A stretch of 30,841 bases of DNA from a virus: the IMG/VR virus record IMGVR_UViG_3300001460_000112, positions 1 through 30,841 of that record. One strand, given 5' to 3'. This document shows positions 7,101-14,877 of this stretch, piece after piece. The position numbers and the translations under genes are program-made. The notes under the pieces are model-generated. The model saw only the letters and a program-made list of their open reading frames with translations. It had not been told where the DNA came from and did not search any database. The first letter of the stretch is position 1. Every line of letters starts with the position of its first letter.

Positions 7101-9846
7101 GTTTTTGTTTTTTAACAGAATTACTACCAGCATCTCCTCTACCACCAAGTTCATTTAATTGCTTTAGCTTTTGTTTTTTCTGTCTTTGTAAATCAAACAA
7201 ATCAGTCTTTTCTTCCATAGATAAAGCTGTTAACTTCTCATAGTCTTGTATACTATTCATGGCCGCTCTATCCATTATAGCTTTCTTTTCTTTCTTTAAT
7301 ATTTTTCTTTGTTCGTTGTTTATTCCTACAGGATTTTTAAGCTGACTTTCTATATCTACTACTCTTTTTAAATCAGCAGCACTAGCCGCAGCATCTGCTT
7401 TGGTTCTAACTTGATCACCCATCATACTATATAGGTTTTGGCCTATGCTAGGTCCTTGTATAGCTAAAGATGTTATTGCTGTGTTTACTAAAAAATCTGA
7501 GTCAATACCATCTATCATAGATTTATCTTCACCTAGTATGAATATATCAGATATATTATTACCTATTTGAGCAGCTGTCTCTTCTACTAATTCAGTACCT
7601 ACATTTATACTAGCATTTAAACCTTGATACATCATCTTCTTAAATAATCCAGAATTTACTGGAGCTGCTATTTTATTTAAGTTTTTCATATATCCTAAAG
7701 TACCTAACTTTTCTGAATACATATCTATACTTCCAGACAGTAATTGAGATCCTACTTTTTGATACCAAGACAGGTCTTCCACTCTAGACAGATCTTCTTT
7801 TTGTTCTATAAGCTCTTGTCTTTCAAATACTGTTAAAGGTCCTTTTAATTTTTCTTCTATTTTAAGTATCATGTCAGGTGCATCTCTTTGAGCTATGTTT
7901 AATTCAGCTCCTTTACTACCGTAACTAGTTGTAAAAAATATACCTTGAGCTAGCTTACTTGCTTTTTGAGAAGCTACTAGTTGTTGAGCTCTAAGCGTTG
8001 TTGCAAGTGCTTTGTTACCTGCAACTTCTGCAGCTTGTATAGCTTTACTACTAGGTCCAAATAGTTTACCACCAAAACTTGTCATTAAAACAGTAGCTAT
8101 ACTAGGAGCTCCTTGAGCAAGACTATGACCTACAAAACTACTTACATTACCTAATTCTACGTCTTTAAGTTTTAACATTGGCGCTAGTTCAGTTTGTCTC
8201 TGGTTATTCAAACTAGCTACATAATCTAATGAAGCACCTTCTACGTTGTTTAAAAAGCTAGATAATTTATTAGCATTTTCTTCGTCATTAACATTATCTA
8301 TAACCTCTCCTACTACACCTAAGGTTGTCCCTATCGCAGCGTAAGTTCCTCCTAAGAAAAAGCTTTCCATTTCTAATTTAGCTCTATCTAACGCGGAATA
8401 GTTTTTAACACCTAAGTCCATGACTAAAGCTACATCGTTTAATTCTGCTGCATCTTCTTGTAAAGCATCTCTTTCTTTATTCCAAGACTCTACTCTACTT
8501 ACTAACTCTTGTCTTTTGTCATTGAATCCTAATCTTTTAAAATCAGCCTGTACAGCTTTATAACCTTCAAGAGCTGAATTATATTCTTTAATTTTTTCTG
8601 GAGAAGAAGAAGAACTTATACCTTGCTGTTGCATAAACTCTAGTTGTTCTTGAAATTCTTTAGCCTGCTTGTTAAGATCGGCCATTTCTTTATTATCTTT
8701 AAAACTTTTATTAGCTTCTTCTATAGCAGCCATTTCATCTACTATAACTTTAGACCTAGCATTGTTTTTTTGAACTTCTAAAGCCATTAATTCTGGGTTG
8801 TCAGCCAGTCTTCTAACATCTTCTTGAGTTAACCTACCTTTTATTTGATCACTCATTAAAGCTGTTAACTTAATTCTATCTGTATTACTTAAATCTGAAT
8901 TAGCATGAAAGAACTTGTTAACCATGTTTGTCTTAAGCTCACCTAATTTTTTACTTTTTAAATCATCCGAAGCTGAATTTATAATTTCATCAGGAGCTAA
9001 ACCTGTTTCTTTGAACTGTGTAATTGTTCTCCATTTTTCTTCTGGATACCAATCAGGTTTCTTTTCCCATCTACTAGCTACTTCAAATTGCTCATTAGGA
9101 GAAAGCCAGCCAGTGAATTTACCATCAGCATCTTTATTCATCATAGATTGCATTTCTACAGGCATTTTAGCAGCTGGTGTTTTACCGTTTAATGCCTTAG
9201 CAATATCTTCAGAGCTAGAAAATAAATTTTCATTTTCTAAAGCTTTTTCAGACTCAGTAGAAAACATTACGTTTTCATTGTAGAAAGATACAGATTCTTC
9301 TACTAAGCTATTTTTAAATTCATCAGAGTCTACGTTTAAATTATTTAAACTATGTCTTAACTCTTCTGATTTTGGCTTTAGTACTTCTTCATTTCTTTTT
9401 TTAGATTCTTCTACACCTAGTCCAGAATAGTCTAATTTTTCTACATAACTTAATCTATCGTACTTATCTTGCTCGTGAGCTATTGCAGCTGCTTTTACAG
9501 GGCTTTTATCAGCCTCTTCAATTAATTGAGTTGCTTGATTTAATTGAGGGTTTTTATTTTGATCAGATACAACAGCAACATCAAGCTCGCTTTCATACTC
9601 GTCAGGTTCATTTTTTCTAGCTATATTATCAGACATTTGTTTAGCCATTTCAAAATTTATACCTCCAGTTTCTGTACTTTCTACAGGTAATTTATCTATT
9701 GCTATTGAGTTATCTATAGCTTCTTGTTCGGGTATAACTGTAGCCATCATCTCTCTAGCTCTTCTAACAACTTCCTTTATTTTTTCATCAGGCTCGTTGT
9801 TGTTGATCATTTCTTGAACTATACTTCTTAGCTTCTCTTCATTCAT
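1186..9846 (-). CDS. Giant polyvalent virion protein, 2886 aa (metallopeptidase-like, sigma-2-like and HAD regions)
   Basis: A probable internal virion protein injected with the DNA. Regions in order: a hydrophilic N-terminus of about 500 residues; short hydrophobic stretches around 560-640; an HExxH motif, HELMH at 1049-1053, in the context SPLHELMHIQNRK, resembling zinc metallopeptidases; a segment around 1260-1335 with GIFDLIKSYDP..GVPLAAYI and then RAIEASRRVLG, similar to sigma-70 region 2; and a HAD phosphatase module with DFDDT at 2052-2056, T2131 in FVLTARS, K2168 and DD at 2187-2188. The C-terminal region from about 2490 has LQTISAINFVNWSF, an acidic run 2705-2713 and LRGLGIGGAAVS, and matches what I recall of the LPD38-type domain of polyvalent proteins. 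The start ATG lies 7 bases after the 538-aa gene. No RNA polymerase DxDGD motif is visible, unlike the giant cargo proteins of gut crAss-like phages. Being last of the large genes fits a DNA-delivery role. Confidence 0.8.
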   Translation of the reverse strand: MNEEKLRSIVQEMINNNEPDEKIKEVVRRAREMMATVIPEQEAIDNSIAIDKLPVESTETGGINFEMAKQMSDNIARKNEPDEYESELDVAVVSDQNKNPQLNQATQLIEEADKSPVKAAAIAHEQDKYDRLSYVEKLDYSGLGVEESKKRNEEVLKPKSEELRHSLNNLNVDSDEFKNSLVEESVSFYNENVMFSTESEKALENENLFSSSEDIAKALNGKTPAAKMPVEMQSMMNKDADGKFTGWLSPNEQFEVASRWEKKPDWYPEEKWRTITQFKETGLAPDEIINSASDDLKSKKLGELKTNMVNKFFHANSDLSNTDRIKLTALMSDQIKGRLTQEDVRRLADNPELMALEVQKNNARSKVIVDEMAAIEEANKSFKDNKEMADLNKQAKEFQEQLEFMQQQGISSSSSPEKIKEYNSALEGYKAVQADFKRLGFNDKRQELVSRVESWNKERDALQEDAAELNDVALVMDLGVKNYSALDRAKLEMESFFLGGTYAAIGTTLGVVGEVIDNVNDEENANKLSSFLNNVEGASLDYVASLNNQRQTELAPMLKLKDVELGNVSSFVGHSLAQGAPSIATVLMTSFGGKLFGPSSKAIQAAEVAGNKALATTLRAQQLVASQKASKLAQGIFFTTSYGSKGAELNIAQRDAPDMILKIEEKLKGPLTVFERQELIEQKEDLSRVEDLSWYQKVGSQLLSGSIDMYSEKLGTLGYMKNLNKIAAPVNSGLFKKMMYQGLNASINVGTELVEETAAQIGNNISDIFILGEDKSMIDGIDSDFLVNTAITSLAIQGPSIGQNLYSMMGDQVRTKADAAASAADLKRVVDIESQLKNPVGINNEQRKILKKEKKAIMDRAAMNSIQDYEKLTALSMEEKTDLFDLQRQKKQKLKQLNELGGRGDAGSNSVKKQKQTIVSEFKALDVQAEKLLNKRKTNNKEKHKDSADPALAAYNQGLYDFYGNIVGVQQELNGNKTLRVSSETTIEDLKEQGLDDKDSQALLNARSEGANATFVGDDIVLFTDNAQNNLSQSVNKNTALISAVSPLHELMHIQNRKSGIVKDGVVVEAAQQAIEEAEGQLKIKLETGKITQEQYNDFVKRKEQYTSSNEEIDFQESEGSITPEQAKDLRKNNGVDVEEVLNLFGDMTASGILSQYDFNKIYGLRFMLKGMVNKFAGKNTSFLYPLKDGNDVYSYVKSFQNSVVKSEAVMDPEEEELPNAVTGEGRNQKLSKGASEEVQKIYEEQGSDGAFDIIEQFKPITSKIVERRRDAPDFDRQLLTDEIETGERGIFDLIKSYDPSTGVPLAAYINKFLPSRAIEASRRVLGEEFTDDVTEQVGLAATEESDNEVVDQPKRKIKLKTRLTGDIKESLDKVKSEINNLPIDQLDFKSLKNIALNEVQKLFGIKPKPGNLTKDDVRNAQQYINKNADALISMLPEGATPSGTSTGVQKVLLDKFYRKTDRVKMSKTGSKAGLAIYEKRNDITSADFKELFGITPAGQPNLSDRNTSARVKALVAQTERMLTNQEVRESLENKGRNIPQALVEGKNNLMYSAGLGIPITPKEQKNIDRTRKLFESGKKADETNWNKGVKEYGLKPILMGDLKGKQKAKSILFEGSEGKPPVIRKIPKSFITKNKGTFANGGMYQSVLENGVPIKLSIEEISKNKLKANETLKEYKLMNGKTILNTADNFNDKEIQLQIMPGGKNNSKNNFMFANAAQVNKAIEDAEFLAAEEGVEAFAPENVDIENSVKRTAYSKIKKGFTDLFVSEQKAKRKGLKDILKTLNELVVEDRKTNLPFVAALLSSISGGQGHFMRKGAIIDFLNTLGLRNVEEHSQPASDLGKYLFNRMAQGTFELNVDNALENFFQGALPLVFDTMLKGEGFNYTQAVDPKYREGVLNGTIPVWIRYFNPFVNKQVRTDKETGKTFVGIDPNVLMLPNGKSVAEQYGVGLPVELRTPSAIAKQQELLFEIFSNESMTEAIASQRLVEFTKVVPGLKKSKGVNINDLKTSGVLSVEEGMTSQDILSKAAGIDEALRLARKLDQPIKKIRVFDFDDTLATSNSLVFYTTQDGVQGELTAEQFAEQGADLVEQGAVMDFTDFDIVRDGARGPMFELAKKIKDARGNEDIFVLTARSPLSQDAIFEFLKSEGLEFKKENIVGLGNSTGEAKANWLVNKAAEGYNDFYFADDALQNVKAVQDAMSVLDVKSKVQQAKLKFSKGLDQEFDSIISAKKGAKFQGEISAAKAKVTGKNPFKFFIPYSAEDFTGLIYSTLSKGPLGNLQMAWYKKHLLDPYAVADENLRKDRLQVMNDFRKLKKDLKIPKDLNKQTSNGFTKEQAVRAYLYFKNGFKIPGVSESDLKEMNDLIESDAQLITFANQLLDITKGDGWAQPKSDWLAGTISTDLQDILTEVKRPKYLEDWKQNADKIYNEANLNKLEALYGSKYREALEGMLKRMYSGKNRTSSGSRLSNRILDYINGSNAAIMFLNTRSAVLQTISAINFVNWSFNNPLKAGAAFANQPQYWSDFMTLMNSDYLKDRRNGLRINVTESEVADAAKTAKNKAKGALAYIMAKGYAPTQFADSFAIASGGATFYRNRINDLMKNSGMTEAQAKDQALLEWKEISEENQQSSRPDKISQQQASDYGRLILMFANTPMQYARIQKRSIQDLIAGRGDWKSNVSKVAYYGFVQNVIFNSLQQGLFALGFDGDDDDEDDAKKAYRTMNGMSDSMLRGLGIGGAAVSVVKNLLLDLYERSKRSRPEYVDSIWKLLQFSPPISSKISRLRAAAWQFDSKKRREEMYDKGLSLDNPAYLAGAKVISAATNVPLDRAMLKYDNVKGALEEETEWWQSVAMILGWPKWQLEQKQREAINNKRSPTTRRGGSRRKSKR

Positions 9847-9853
9847 GTTATGG

Positions 9854-11470
9854 TCAATTTAAATATTCATCAACTGTTTTTCCACCGCTAGTGGCTTTCC
9901 AATTATCGAATTCCTTCTTTTCAATCTTATAAGCACTATAACCTCCTTTATTCTTGTAAAGACCATTACTTCCTCCAAACGCTAATTCTTGTAAAGCTTG
10001 TTCTAGCTTTTCGTTAGAATCTACCCAATCATAATCTTCTCCACTAATACCAGCAAACTGACTCTGAGTATTAAGATTTTCTCTAAACCTTTTTAAAGCA
10101 TCACCTCTTAGTTGTTGTTTAGGCATTGCCATATCAATCTCTGCCTCAAACTCCATACCTGTTTGTATTTGAGTTGAATTTAGTTTGCTACCGCCTGAGT
10201 CTGTAAGTTTTGTAGAAGCACCATTTACATTTTGAGAATCGGTTGGTGGTGCTTGTATTGTACCTCTAGCAATTAATTTACCTATACCATCAGAATCTAC
10301 ATTGTCATCAAAAGCTTTTTGAGCTATATATTTTTTACCGACTAGGTCTTGATATTCTTTTAGTTTACCTTCTTGATCAGGTGTAAGACCTGAAGGCGAT
10401 TCGTGCCAAGAAGAATTAACCATTTGCTCCATTGTAACCCCAGCTTCAGAAAGTAATGTAGCCTCATCTATACCTGCAGCTGTTAATATACCAGCTATTG
10501 AATTAGTAGCTGTTGGGTCTATTTTACCATTAGCATATCCATCTGGTATCTCATCTTGAAATACAGATAACATTCTTTTATCATCTTTCATTATAGTCTG
10601 AGTCATTGGGCTATTTTCCATTTCAGATATATAATCTCCTCTTTTGTCTTGTTTTAATGTTTGATAAGTATACTCTTCACCTTCTGGTATATTCTCAATA
10701 GTAGCACCTGGATGAAAAGGATCTGGATCACCTTTCTTAAGTTTTATAGTTTCATAGTAACTACTTGGACCATCAGGTGTTCCTACTTTATTTGCTAGTG
10801 TAGATGTTAGTTGTGATATATCAGCTTTATGATTAAATAAATCTTGTTCTTGGTTAGCCATACCTATCATTTCCTTACCATTTAAAAAAGAGTTTTTAGT
10901 TTGATCAAAACCTTCTTCACCTTCGTTTGGTTTAAAGAAATAAATATCACCATTAACTTCTGATAATTGAACATCACCTTTCTCCATAAGTGTTTGTATC
11001 ATTTCTTTATTTTTCATAGAACCAGTACTAGACAAAGTGCCATTTTTAAGAGCTGTAGCGTAGTCATTAGTTTGTTGACTAAGATACTGCACTTGTTGCT
11101 TAAACTGAGGAACTAAACCTTGTATCTTAGCTAATGCTAGATTACCTTCTTGTCTAGATAATTTACCATCTTGCATTTGGTTTTTTATTTGAAAATACTC
11201 ATCAACCTTTCCATTCCAAAAACCATTAATATTAGTATCTAATTTATCATCGCCAGTAGATCCAAATGTGTTAGCCATACTATACATGCTTTGCATTTCA
11301 TTATCTACAATAGCTTGTTGCTTAGCAACTTGTTCTTTTTGTGCTTTAATGTGTGCAGTCATTTCTTTAGCTGTGCCAGCTATGGTTCTAGCTATACCAC
11401 TCTTGCCGCCTGACTGAATCATGCCCTGCATTCTTTTATCTACTATTCTTTTTGGATTATCGTAACTCAT
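9854..11470 (-). CDS. Putative internal virion / DNA-ejection protein, 538 aa
   Basis: The product starts MSYDNPKRIVDKRMQGMIQS and has a long helical, Gln- and Lys-rich N-terminal part (about 25-145). The rest is mixed, with several acidic and Asn/Gly-rich linkers and no signal peptide, membrane span or catalytic motif I can identify. Its position between a small alanine-rich ejection-type protein and the giant polyvalent protein parallels the internal core genes of podoviruses, where three proteins of rising size are packed in the head and ejected before the genome. The assignment rests on position and composition. The start ATG follows an 18-base A/T-rich stretch after the -1 frame tail of the preceding gene. 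Confidence 0.55.
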   Translation of the reverse strand: MSYDNPKRIVDKRMQGMIQSGGKSGIARTIAGTAKEMTAHIKAQKEQVAKQQAIVDNEMQSMYSMANTFGSTGDDKLDTNINGFWNGKVDEYFQIKNQMQDGKLSRQEGNLALAKIQGLVPQFKQQVQYLSQQTNDYATALKNGTLSSTGSMKNKEMIQTLMEKGDVQLSEVNGDIYFFKPNEGEEGFDQTKNSFLNGKEMIGMANQEQDLFNHKADISQLTSTLANKVGTPDGPSSYYETIKLKKGDPDPFHPGATIENIPEGEEYTYQTLKQDKRGDYISEMENSPMTQTIMKDDKRMLSVFQDEIPDGYANGKIDPTATNSIAGILTAAGIDEATLLSEAGVTMEQMVNSSWHESPSGLTPDQEGKLKEYQDLVGKKYIAQKAFDDNVDSDGIGKLIARGTIQAPPTDSQNVNGASTKLTDSGGSKLNSTQIQTGMEFEAEIDMAMPKQQLRGDALKRFRENLNTQSQFAGISGEDYDWVDSNEKLEQALQELAFGGSNGLYKNKGGYSAYKIEKKEFDNWKATSGGKTVDEYLN

Positions 11471-11488
11471 AATTTTTATTTAATATTT

Positions 11489-11638
11489 TTAAGGCCAGCT
11501 ATAAGAACTGGTACTTCCAACACTTGGTCCAAGTCCTGTTACTTGTGGTCCAGCTCCAGGAGTAAGTGCAGTCCCACTAGTTATACCTGGATCAGTAGGC
11601 ATTACTGTTGTAGGAGTATTATTGCCGCTCCCGGCTAC
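11489..11638 (-). CDS. Candidate -1 frameshift extension (49 aa) of the ejection-type protein
   Basis: Directly past the TAG of the 231-aa gene, the -1 frame is open for 49 codons to TAA at 11491-11489. It reads VAGSGNNTPTTVMPTDPGIT, then a Gly/Pro/Thr/Ser-rich tail ending SYSWP. Slipping back one base on C_CCG_GGG (11644-11638) would join it to the upstream protein and give 280 residues. The space up to the next gene is otherwise unexplained. It could instead be the original C-terminus separated by an indel, either real or a homopolymer sequencing error in CCCCGGGACCCC. A third option is a separate 37-aa ORF from an ATG at 11602. Confidence 0.5.
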   Translation of the reverse strand, partial: VAGSGNNTPTTVMPTDPGITSGTALTPGAGPQVTGLGPSVGSTSSYSWP

Positions 11639-11645
11639 CCCGGGA
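11629..11645 (-). promoter_or_regulatory. Perfect hairpin holding a slippery heptamer and stop codon (possible recoding site)
   Basis: On the coding (-) strand the sequence is TCCCGG-GGTAG-CCGGGA: a perfect 6-bp GC stem whose 5-base loop contains the in-frame TAG. The heptamer C_CCG_GGG (11644-11638) has the X_XXY_YYZ form and ends right before the stop. No U tract follows, so it is not an ordinary terminator. The GC-rich stretch stands out sharply from the AT-rich surroundings. In a standard frameshift signal the stem begins 5-9 bases downstream of the slip site; here it overlaps it, which weakens the case. Confidence 0.45.
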
Positions 11646-12330
11646 CCCCAAACGCGCCAGAAGCTATTGAAGCTCCTTGAGCAACAGAATCACCAATACC
11701 AGCTATAGCAGCTGATCTTGCTGCTTGAGCATCTTTTTGGTTTTGTTGTGCATTCTCCATTAAACCAGCAGCTCTATTCATCTTCTTTTCATGAAAATTA
11801 ATAGCATCGCTTTGTTCCATAGCGTTTCCTTTGGCTCTCATCTCGTCTACTCTCTGTGCTCCTTGAGCTTTAGCCATCGCAACTGAAGCGGCTCCTTGAG
11901 CAGCCATTTTTCTATTTTGAGTTTCTTGAGCTTGAATACTAGCAGCTATACCTCTTTTACTTTGTAATGCAGCTTGAGCTAAAGCGGTTGCTCCACCAGC
12001 AGCTTGACCTGTCTCCATCATTACATCTAAGCTATTTGCTAATGCTTGATCTGCTTGTTCGGCTTGCATGTTAAAAGCTTCGGTAGCTACAGTTAAATTA
12101 GCATAAGGATTATTTAAATCTTTAAACTGATTTTGCATATTTTCATAAGGATTTTTAAACTCAGGTCTACTTTTTTCTAAATCTGCTAACATCTCTGCTT
12201 GAGTATTAGCTATTGACTCTTGTCTGTACCCTTCTTTCTTTGCTCGATTAGCATTGATTGCACTGGTTGTAACACCTGCCGCTGCTGCAACTCCAGCTGA
12301 AATCAATATTGCTCCTGCTATAAAACTCAT
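11635..12330 (-). CDS. Alanine-rich internal virion / ejection-type protein, 231 aa (zero frame)
   Basis: The N-terminus (FIAGAILISAGVAAAAGVTT, residues 3-22) is one hydrophobic segment, followed by long Ala/Gln-rich helices. These include GATALAQAALQSKRGIAASI around 113-132, a block I recall from small internal proteins of podoviruses and Bacteroidota phages. By analogy with the small T7-type core protein, it may insert in the host membrane and help form the ejection channel; that is inference. Its ATG overlaps the stop of the cupin gene by four bases (ATGA), so the two are probably translationally coupled. It stops at TAG 11637-11635 in a slippery hairpin, and a -1 shift would add 49 residues. 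Confidence 0.65.
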   Translation of the reverse strand: MSFIAGAILISAGVAAAAGVTTSAINANRAKKEGYRQESIANTQAEMLADLEKSRPEFKNPYENMQNQFKDLNNPYANLTVATEAFNMQAEQADQALANSLDVMMETGQAAGGATALAQAALQSKRGIAASIQAQETQNRKMAAQGAASVAMAKAQGAQRVDEMRAKGNAMEQSDAINFHEKKMNRAAGLMENAQQNQKDAQAARSAAIAGIGDSVAQGASIASGAFGVPG

Positions 12331-12917
12331 ATGTTCTCTTTTATTAAGTTAATTTGATCTAATGTTATTTCAGGATCTTTATAGTTATCAGCTATAACTT
12401 CCTTTTCAATTTCTTCTATGTTTGTATTTTCCGTAGCGTGTACAGTAACAAATTTACAACCTGTTTTAGAATAAATAATTCTTTGAGTGCCAGGCTCTGT
12501 TATACCATAATGGGGTGCGGTTAAAGTTTCTATACCTTTGTCTGTTAATACCAACATCTCACCTTCCATTAAAAAAAATGGATGTTTCTTTTTATGTATT
12601 TTAGTTAACAAAATCTGACCTGCTGGATTGTATATTTCTCTTATATAACAACCATCAGCAAACATGTGCTTTAAAGGATTTAATTTTTGAACTTTATCAC
12701 CTGTTATGAAATTTGGATTTTTATGTAATTCACTACTGAGCTCTTCCATTTTTACTCTATAATGTTTTTTACGTTGTAGCTCTTTACCTATATCCCATGC
12801 TTCTTCAAAGTTAAATGCATGTTTCAAACCTAACTCTTTGGTTTTTTCTTCAAACTGTTTCTTAGCTTGCTCTTTAGTTATTGGATTATTCTTAATTTGA
12901 TTATTTATTTCTTCCAT
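12327..12917 (-). CDS. Cupin-domain phage protein, 196 aa
   Basis: Residues 1-80 are helical and charged. Residues about 86-175 form a cupin-like beta barrel: LLTKIHKKKHPFFLMEGEML, APHYGITEPGTQRIIY and TVHATENTNIEEIEKE. H108, H112, E118 or E120, and H160 could be metal ligands, although H108 and H112 are four apart rather than the H-x-H of classical cupins. The same arrangement ('H..HPFF...G...V...G.....AP..GIT.PGT.R..Y....TVH.TE....EE.E') is familiar from phage genomes, where its function is not settled. It lies between tail nozzle genes and the ejection-type genes, so a structural or assembly role is as likely as an enzymatic one. It ends by overlapping the next ATG. Confidence 0.72.
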   Translation of the reverse strand: MEEINNQIKNNPITKEQAKKQFEEKTKELGLKHAFNFEEAWDIGKELQRKKHYRVKMEELSSELHKNPNFITGDKVQKLNPLKHMFADGCYIREIYNPAGQILLTKIHKKKHPFFLMEGEMLVLTDKGIETLTAPHYGITEPGTQRIIYSKTGCKFVTVHATENTNIEEIEKEVIADNYKDPEITLDQINLIKENI

Positions 12918-12923
12918 ATTAAA

Positions 12924-14843
12924 TTACATTGATGATACATTATAGTTGAGGCCTATTGAATATAGTTCTTTCATACCACCTGGATCAGTTGCTGTATCAG
13001 TAGTAAATGTTACATCCATATAAAAACCTTTTATACCTGACATTTTATTTCCAGATATAATTTCGCCACTAGCTATAGGTGTATCATTAACTATGTTAGC
13101 TACATATTTATTTTCTTTTCTATTGAAACCAGCATAAAATATTGGTTGATTTATTGGGTTAGCAGCTAAACCTGTATTGTTTAAACTATCGTAAGCACCT
13201 TCTAAATAACTATGTATTTTTTTACCTTGATCTCTTCTAGCTACCCAGTCACCAGTCCAAACACCAGCAGTAGATCTTTTTGCATCAAAACCAGTTCTGT
13301 CTGAAGCTAGTATAGTTGCTTCCCATCCATTAAAACCTTCATAGTCTATAGTTAAAAAGTTTTTTTGTACTGATGGTTGAGAGTTTGCTATTATAGATAC
13401 TTCACATCCGTTATCAATAGAATAAAACTGAGAATGTGGAACAGACGTAGAGTAGTGTTTGTATAAACCTAATTTTATAGGTGTGTATACTTTACTTGGA
13501 GACACTGAATACCAGTCTGAGTTAACGCTATAAAAGTTACTTTTTAAACTACCTATTTGAGTCGGTTTAAAAGAATAAAAACTAGGCCAACCCTGAACCT
13601 GTTCATCATAACCTAAAGTAGCGTAATTGTTACTAAACTTAGGAATTACTTGAGTAGTTTTTTGAATATATGTAGAAGTTTCATTTGGTTGTAAAGATAA
13701 AACATACTGCTTGTTGTATCCATCCCAACCTCCATATATTCTACTTCTATTATAGGTTAAAAGTTGTATACTAGTAATATTATTTTGTTCACTAGGCGTT
13801 AATGTTCTACTTACAACTATAAAACTAGCGCTAGAAAATGATTGAACACCAACAAAGAATATATTTAAATCTACATAACTACCACTATTGTTATATTCAA
13901 CTAATATTCTAGAACCAATAGTACCATACTGAATAGTATTACCAATACCACCAGGAGTTGCAGTGCCATAACCTATAAGGTTTTGATTAAAATTAGCAGA
14001 ACTAGAGCTTGAACCAACAATTGGAATAACTGTTCTTATGTAGTTATAATCATCTGTTAATTCTTTAAATTTATCTCTAAAATAATCTCTCATACCATAT
14101 TCTGATATCTCTGTTATACCATCATGAGATAATCTTAATACTGCATTTCTATTTCTATCAACAAAGTATTTTCTAAAAGCGTATATAGCAAAGCTTTCTG
14201 GATTTTTACTTATACCGTATTCTCCAGTATAAGGAACTATTTCACCTAAAACCTGATTAGTAGTAGTTACACTACCTCCACCTTCAGCATTGTATATAGC
14301 GCTTTTGTCTATCAAAGCTCTACTACATTTATTTTCCTGAAGAACTATTAAGTTGTTTTCTTCTGCATATATCTTTTGTATACTAGCATACTGAGGATTT
14401 GCTGATCTAGTTATATTAGTTCCAATAGGGAATTCGTTAGTTCTATTAATACCAGTTCTAGAATTGTATATACCAGAATATATTAATGTATTAAATCTAT
14501 GCTGCTGTAATGGCTCGTCTTCATCTAAATAAGCTCTAACACCATAAGACATAGATGCATCGTTAAAACCTCCTCTAAGGAACATTTCTTCTATGTAGAA
14601 ATTCTCTTTAACTACAGAAGCATTACGATCACTAACTGGTGAAGGAGCTGGCACTATATTTATGTTCAAAGGCGGAGCATAAACTATATTCAAAGGCCAA
14701 ACACCATAACGGGCACTAACACCAGTACCACCTGGTACAGTATTGTTTCCGGTTTGAGCTTTAGCTTGTGGACTTAAAACTCTTTTATTCCACATACAAT
14801 TGTAATAGTCTACTTCTAAAATTGGTAAGTTTACTTGTCCCAT
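12924..14843 (-). CDS. Tail nozzle ('muzzle')-like structural protein, second component, 639 aa
   Basis: Rich in Tyr, Asn, Ser and short beta segments. The block around residues 200-252 (PYTGEYGISKNPESFAIYAF, RKYF.D..RNAVLRLS.DGI, ISEYGM.DYFRDK) is the most distinctive part and resembles what I recall of the tail nozzle or muzzle proteins of crAss-like and flavobacterial short-tailed phages. The start MGQVNLPILEVDYYNCMWNK lacks any leader peptide, and no enzymatic motif is seen. It follows the 1617-aa gene by 34 bases. The two may form one nozzle that is a single chain in relatives; that is inference. It would act at the distal tail, in contact with the cell surface or holding the channel closed. 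Confidence 0.6.
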   Translation of the reverse strand: MGQVNLPILEVDYYNCMWNKRVLSPQAKAQTGNNTVPGGTGVSARYGVWPLNIVYAPPLNINIVPAPSPVSDRNASVVKENFYIEEMFLRGGFNDASMSYGVRAYLDEDEPLQQHRFNTLIYSGIYNSRTGINRTNEFPIGTNITRSANPQYASIQKIYAEENNLIVLQENKCSRALIDKSAIYNAEGGGSVTTTNQVLGEIVPYTGEYGISKNPESFAIYAFRKYFVDRNRNAVLRLSHDGITEISEYGMRDYFRDKFKELTDDYNYIRTVIPIVGSSSSSANFNQNLIGYGTATPGGIGNTIQYGTIGSRILVEYNNSGSYVDLNIFFVGVQSFSSASFIVVSRTLTPSEQNNITSIQLLTYNRSRIYGGWDGYNKQYVLSLQPNETSTYIQKTTQVIPKFSNNYATLGYDEQVQGWPSFYSFKPTQIGSLKSNFYSVNSDWYSVSPSKVYTPIKLGLYKHYSTSVPHSQFYSIDNGCEVSIIANSQPSVQKNFLTIDYEGFNGWEATILASDRTGFDAKRSTAGVWTGDWVARRDQGKKIHSYLEGAYDSLNNTGLAANPINQPIFYAGFNRKENKYVANIVNDTPIASGEIISGNKMSGIKGFYMDVTFTTDTATDPGGMKELYSIGLNYNVSSM

Positions 14844-14877
14844 ATTATAATCACTTATTGTTTAATGATTTTTACTA

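Noticed and set aside
8915-9283. Open frame of 122 codons on the + strand
   Set aside because: Lies wholly within the giant - strand gene, with composition typical of an antisense shadow and no leader or recognisable motif.
14844-14877. AATCA...TGATT inverted repeat between the two nozzle genes as a terminator
   Set aside because: Only five A/T-rich pairs around a 12-base loop, with no U tract on the transcribed strand.
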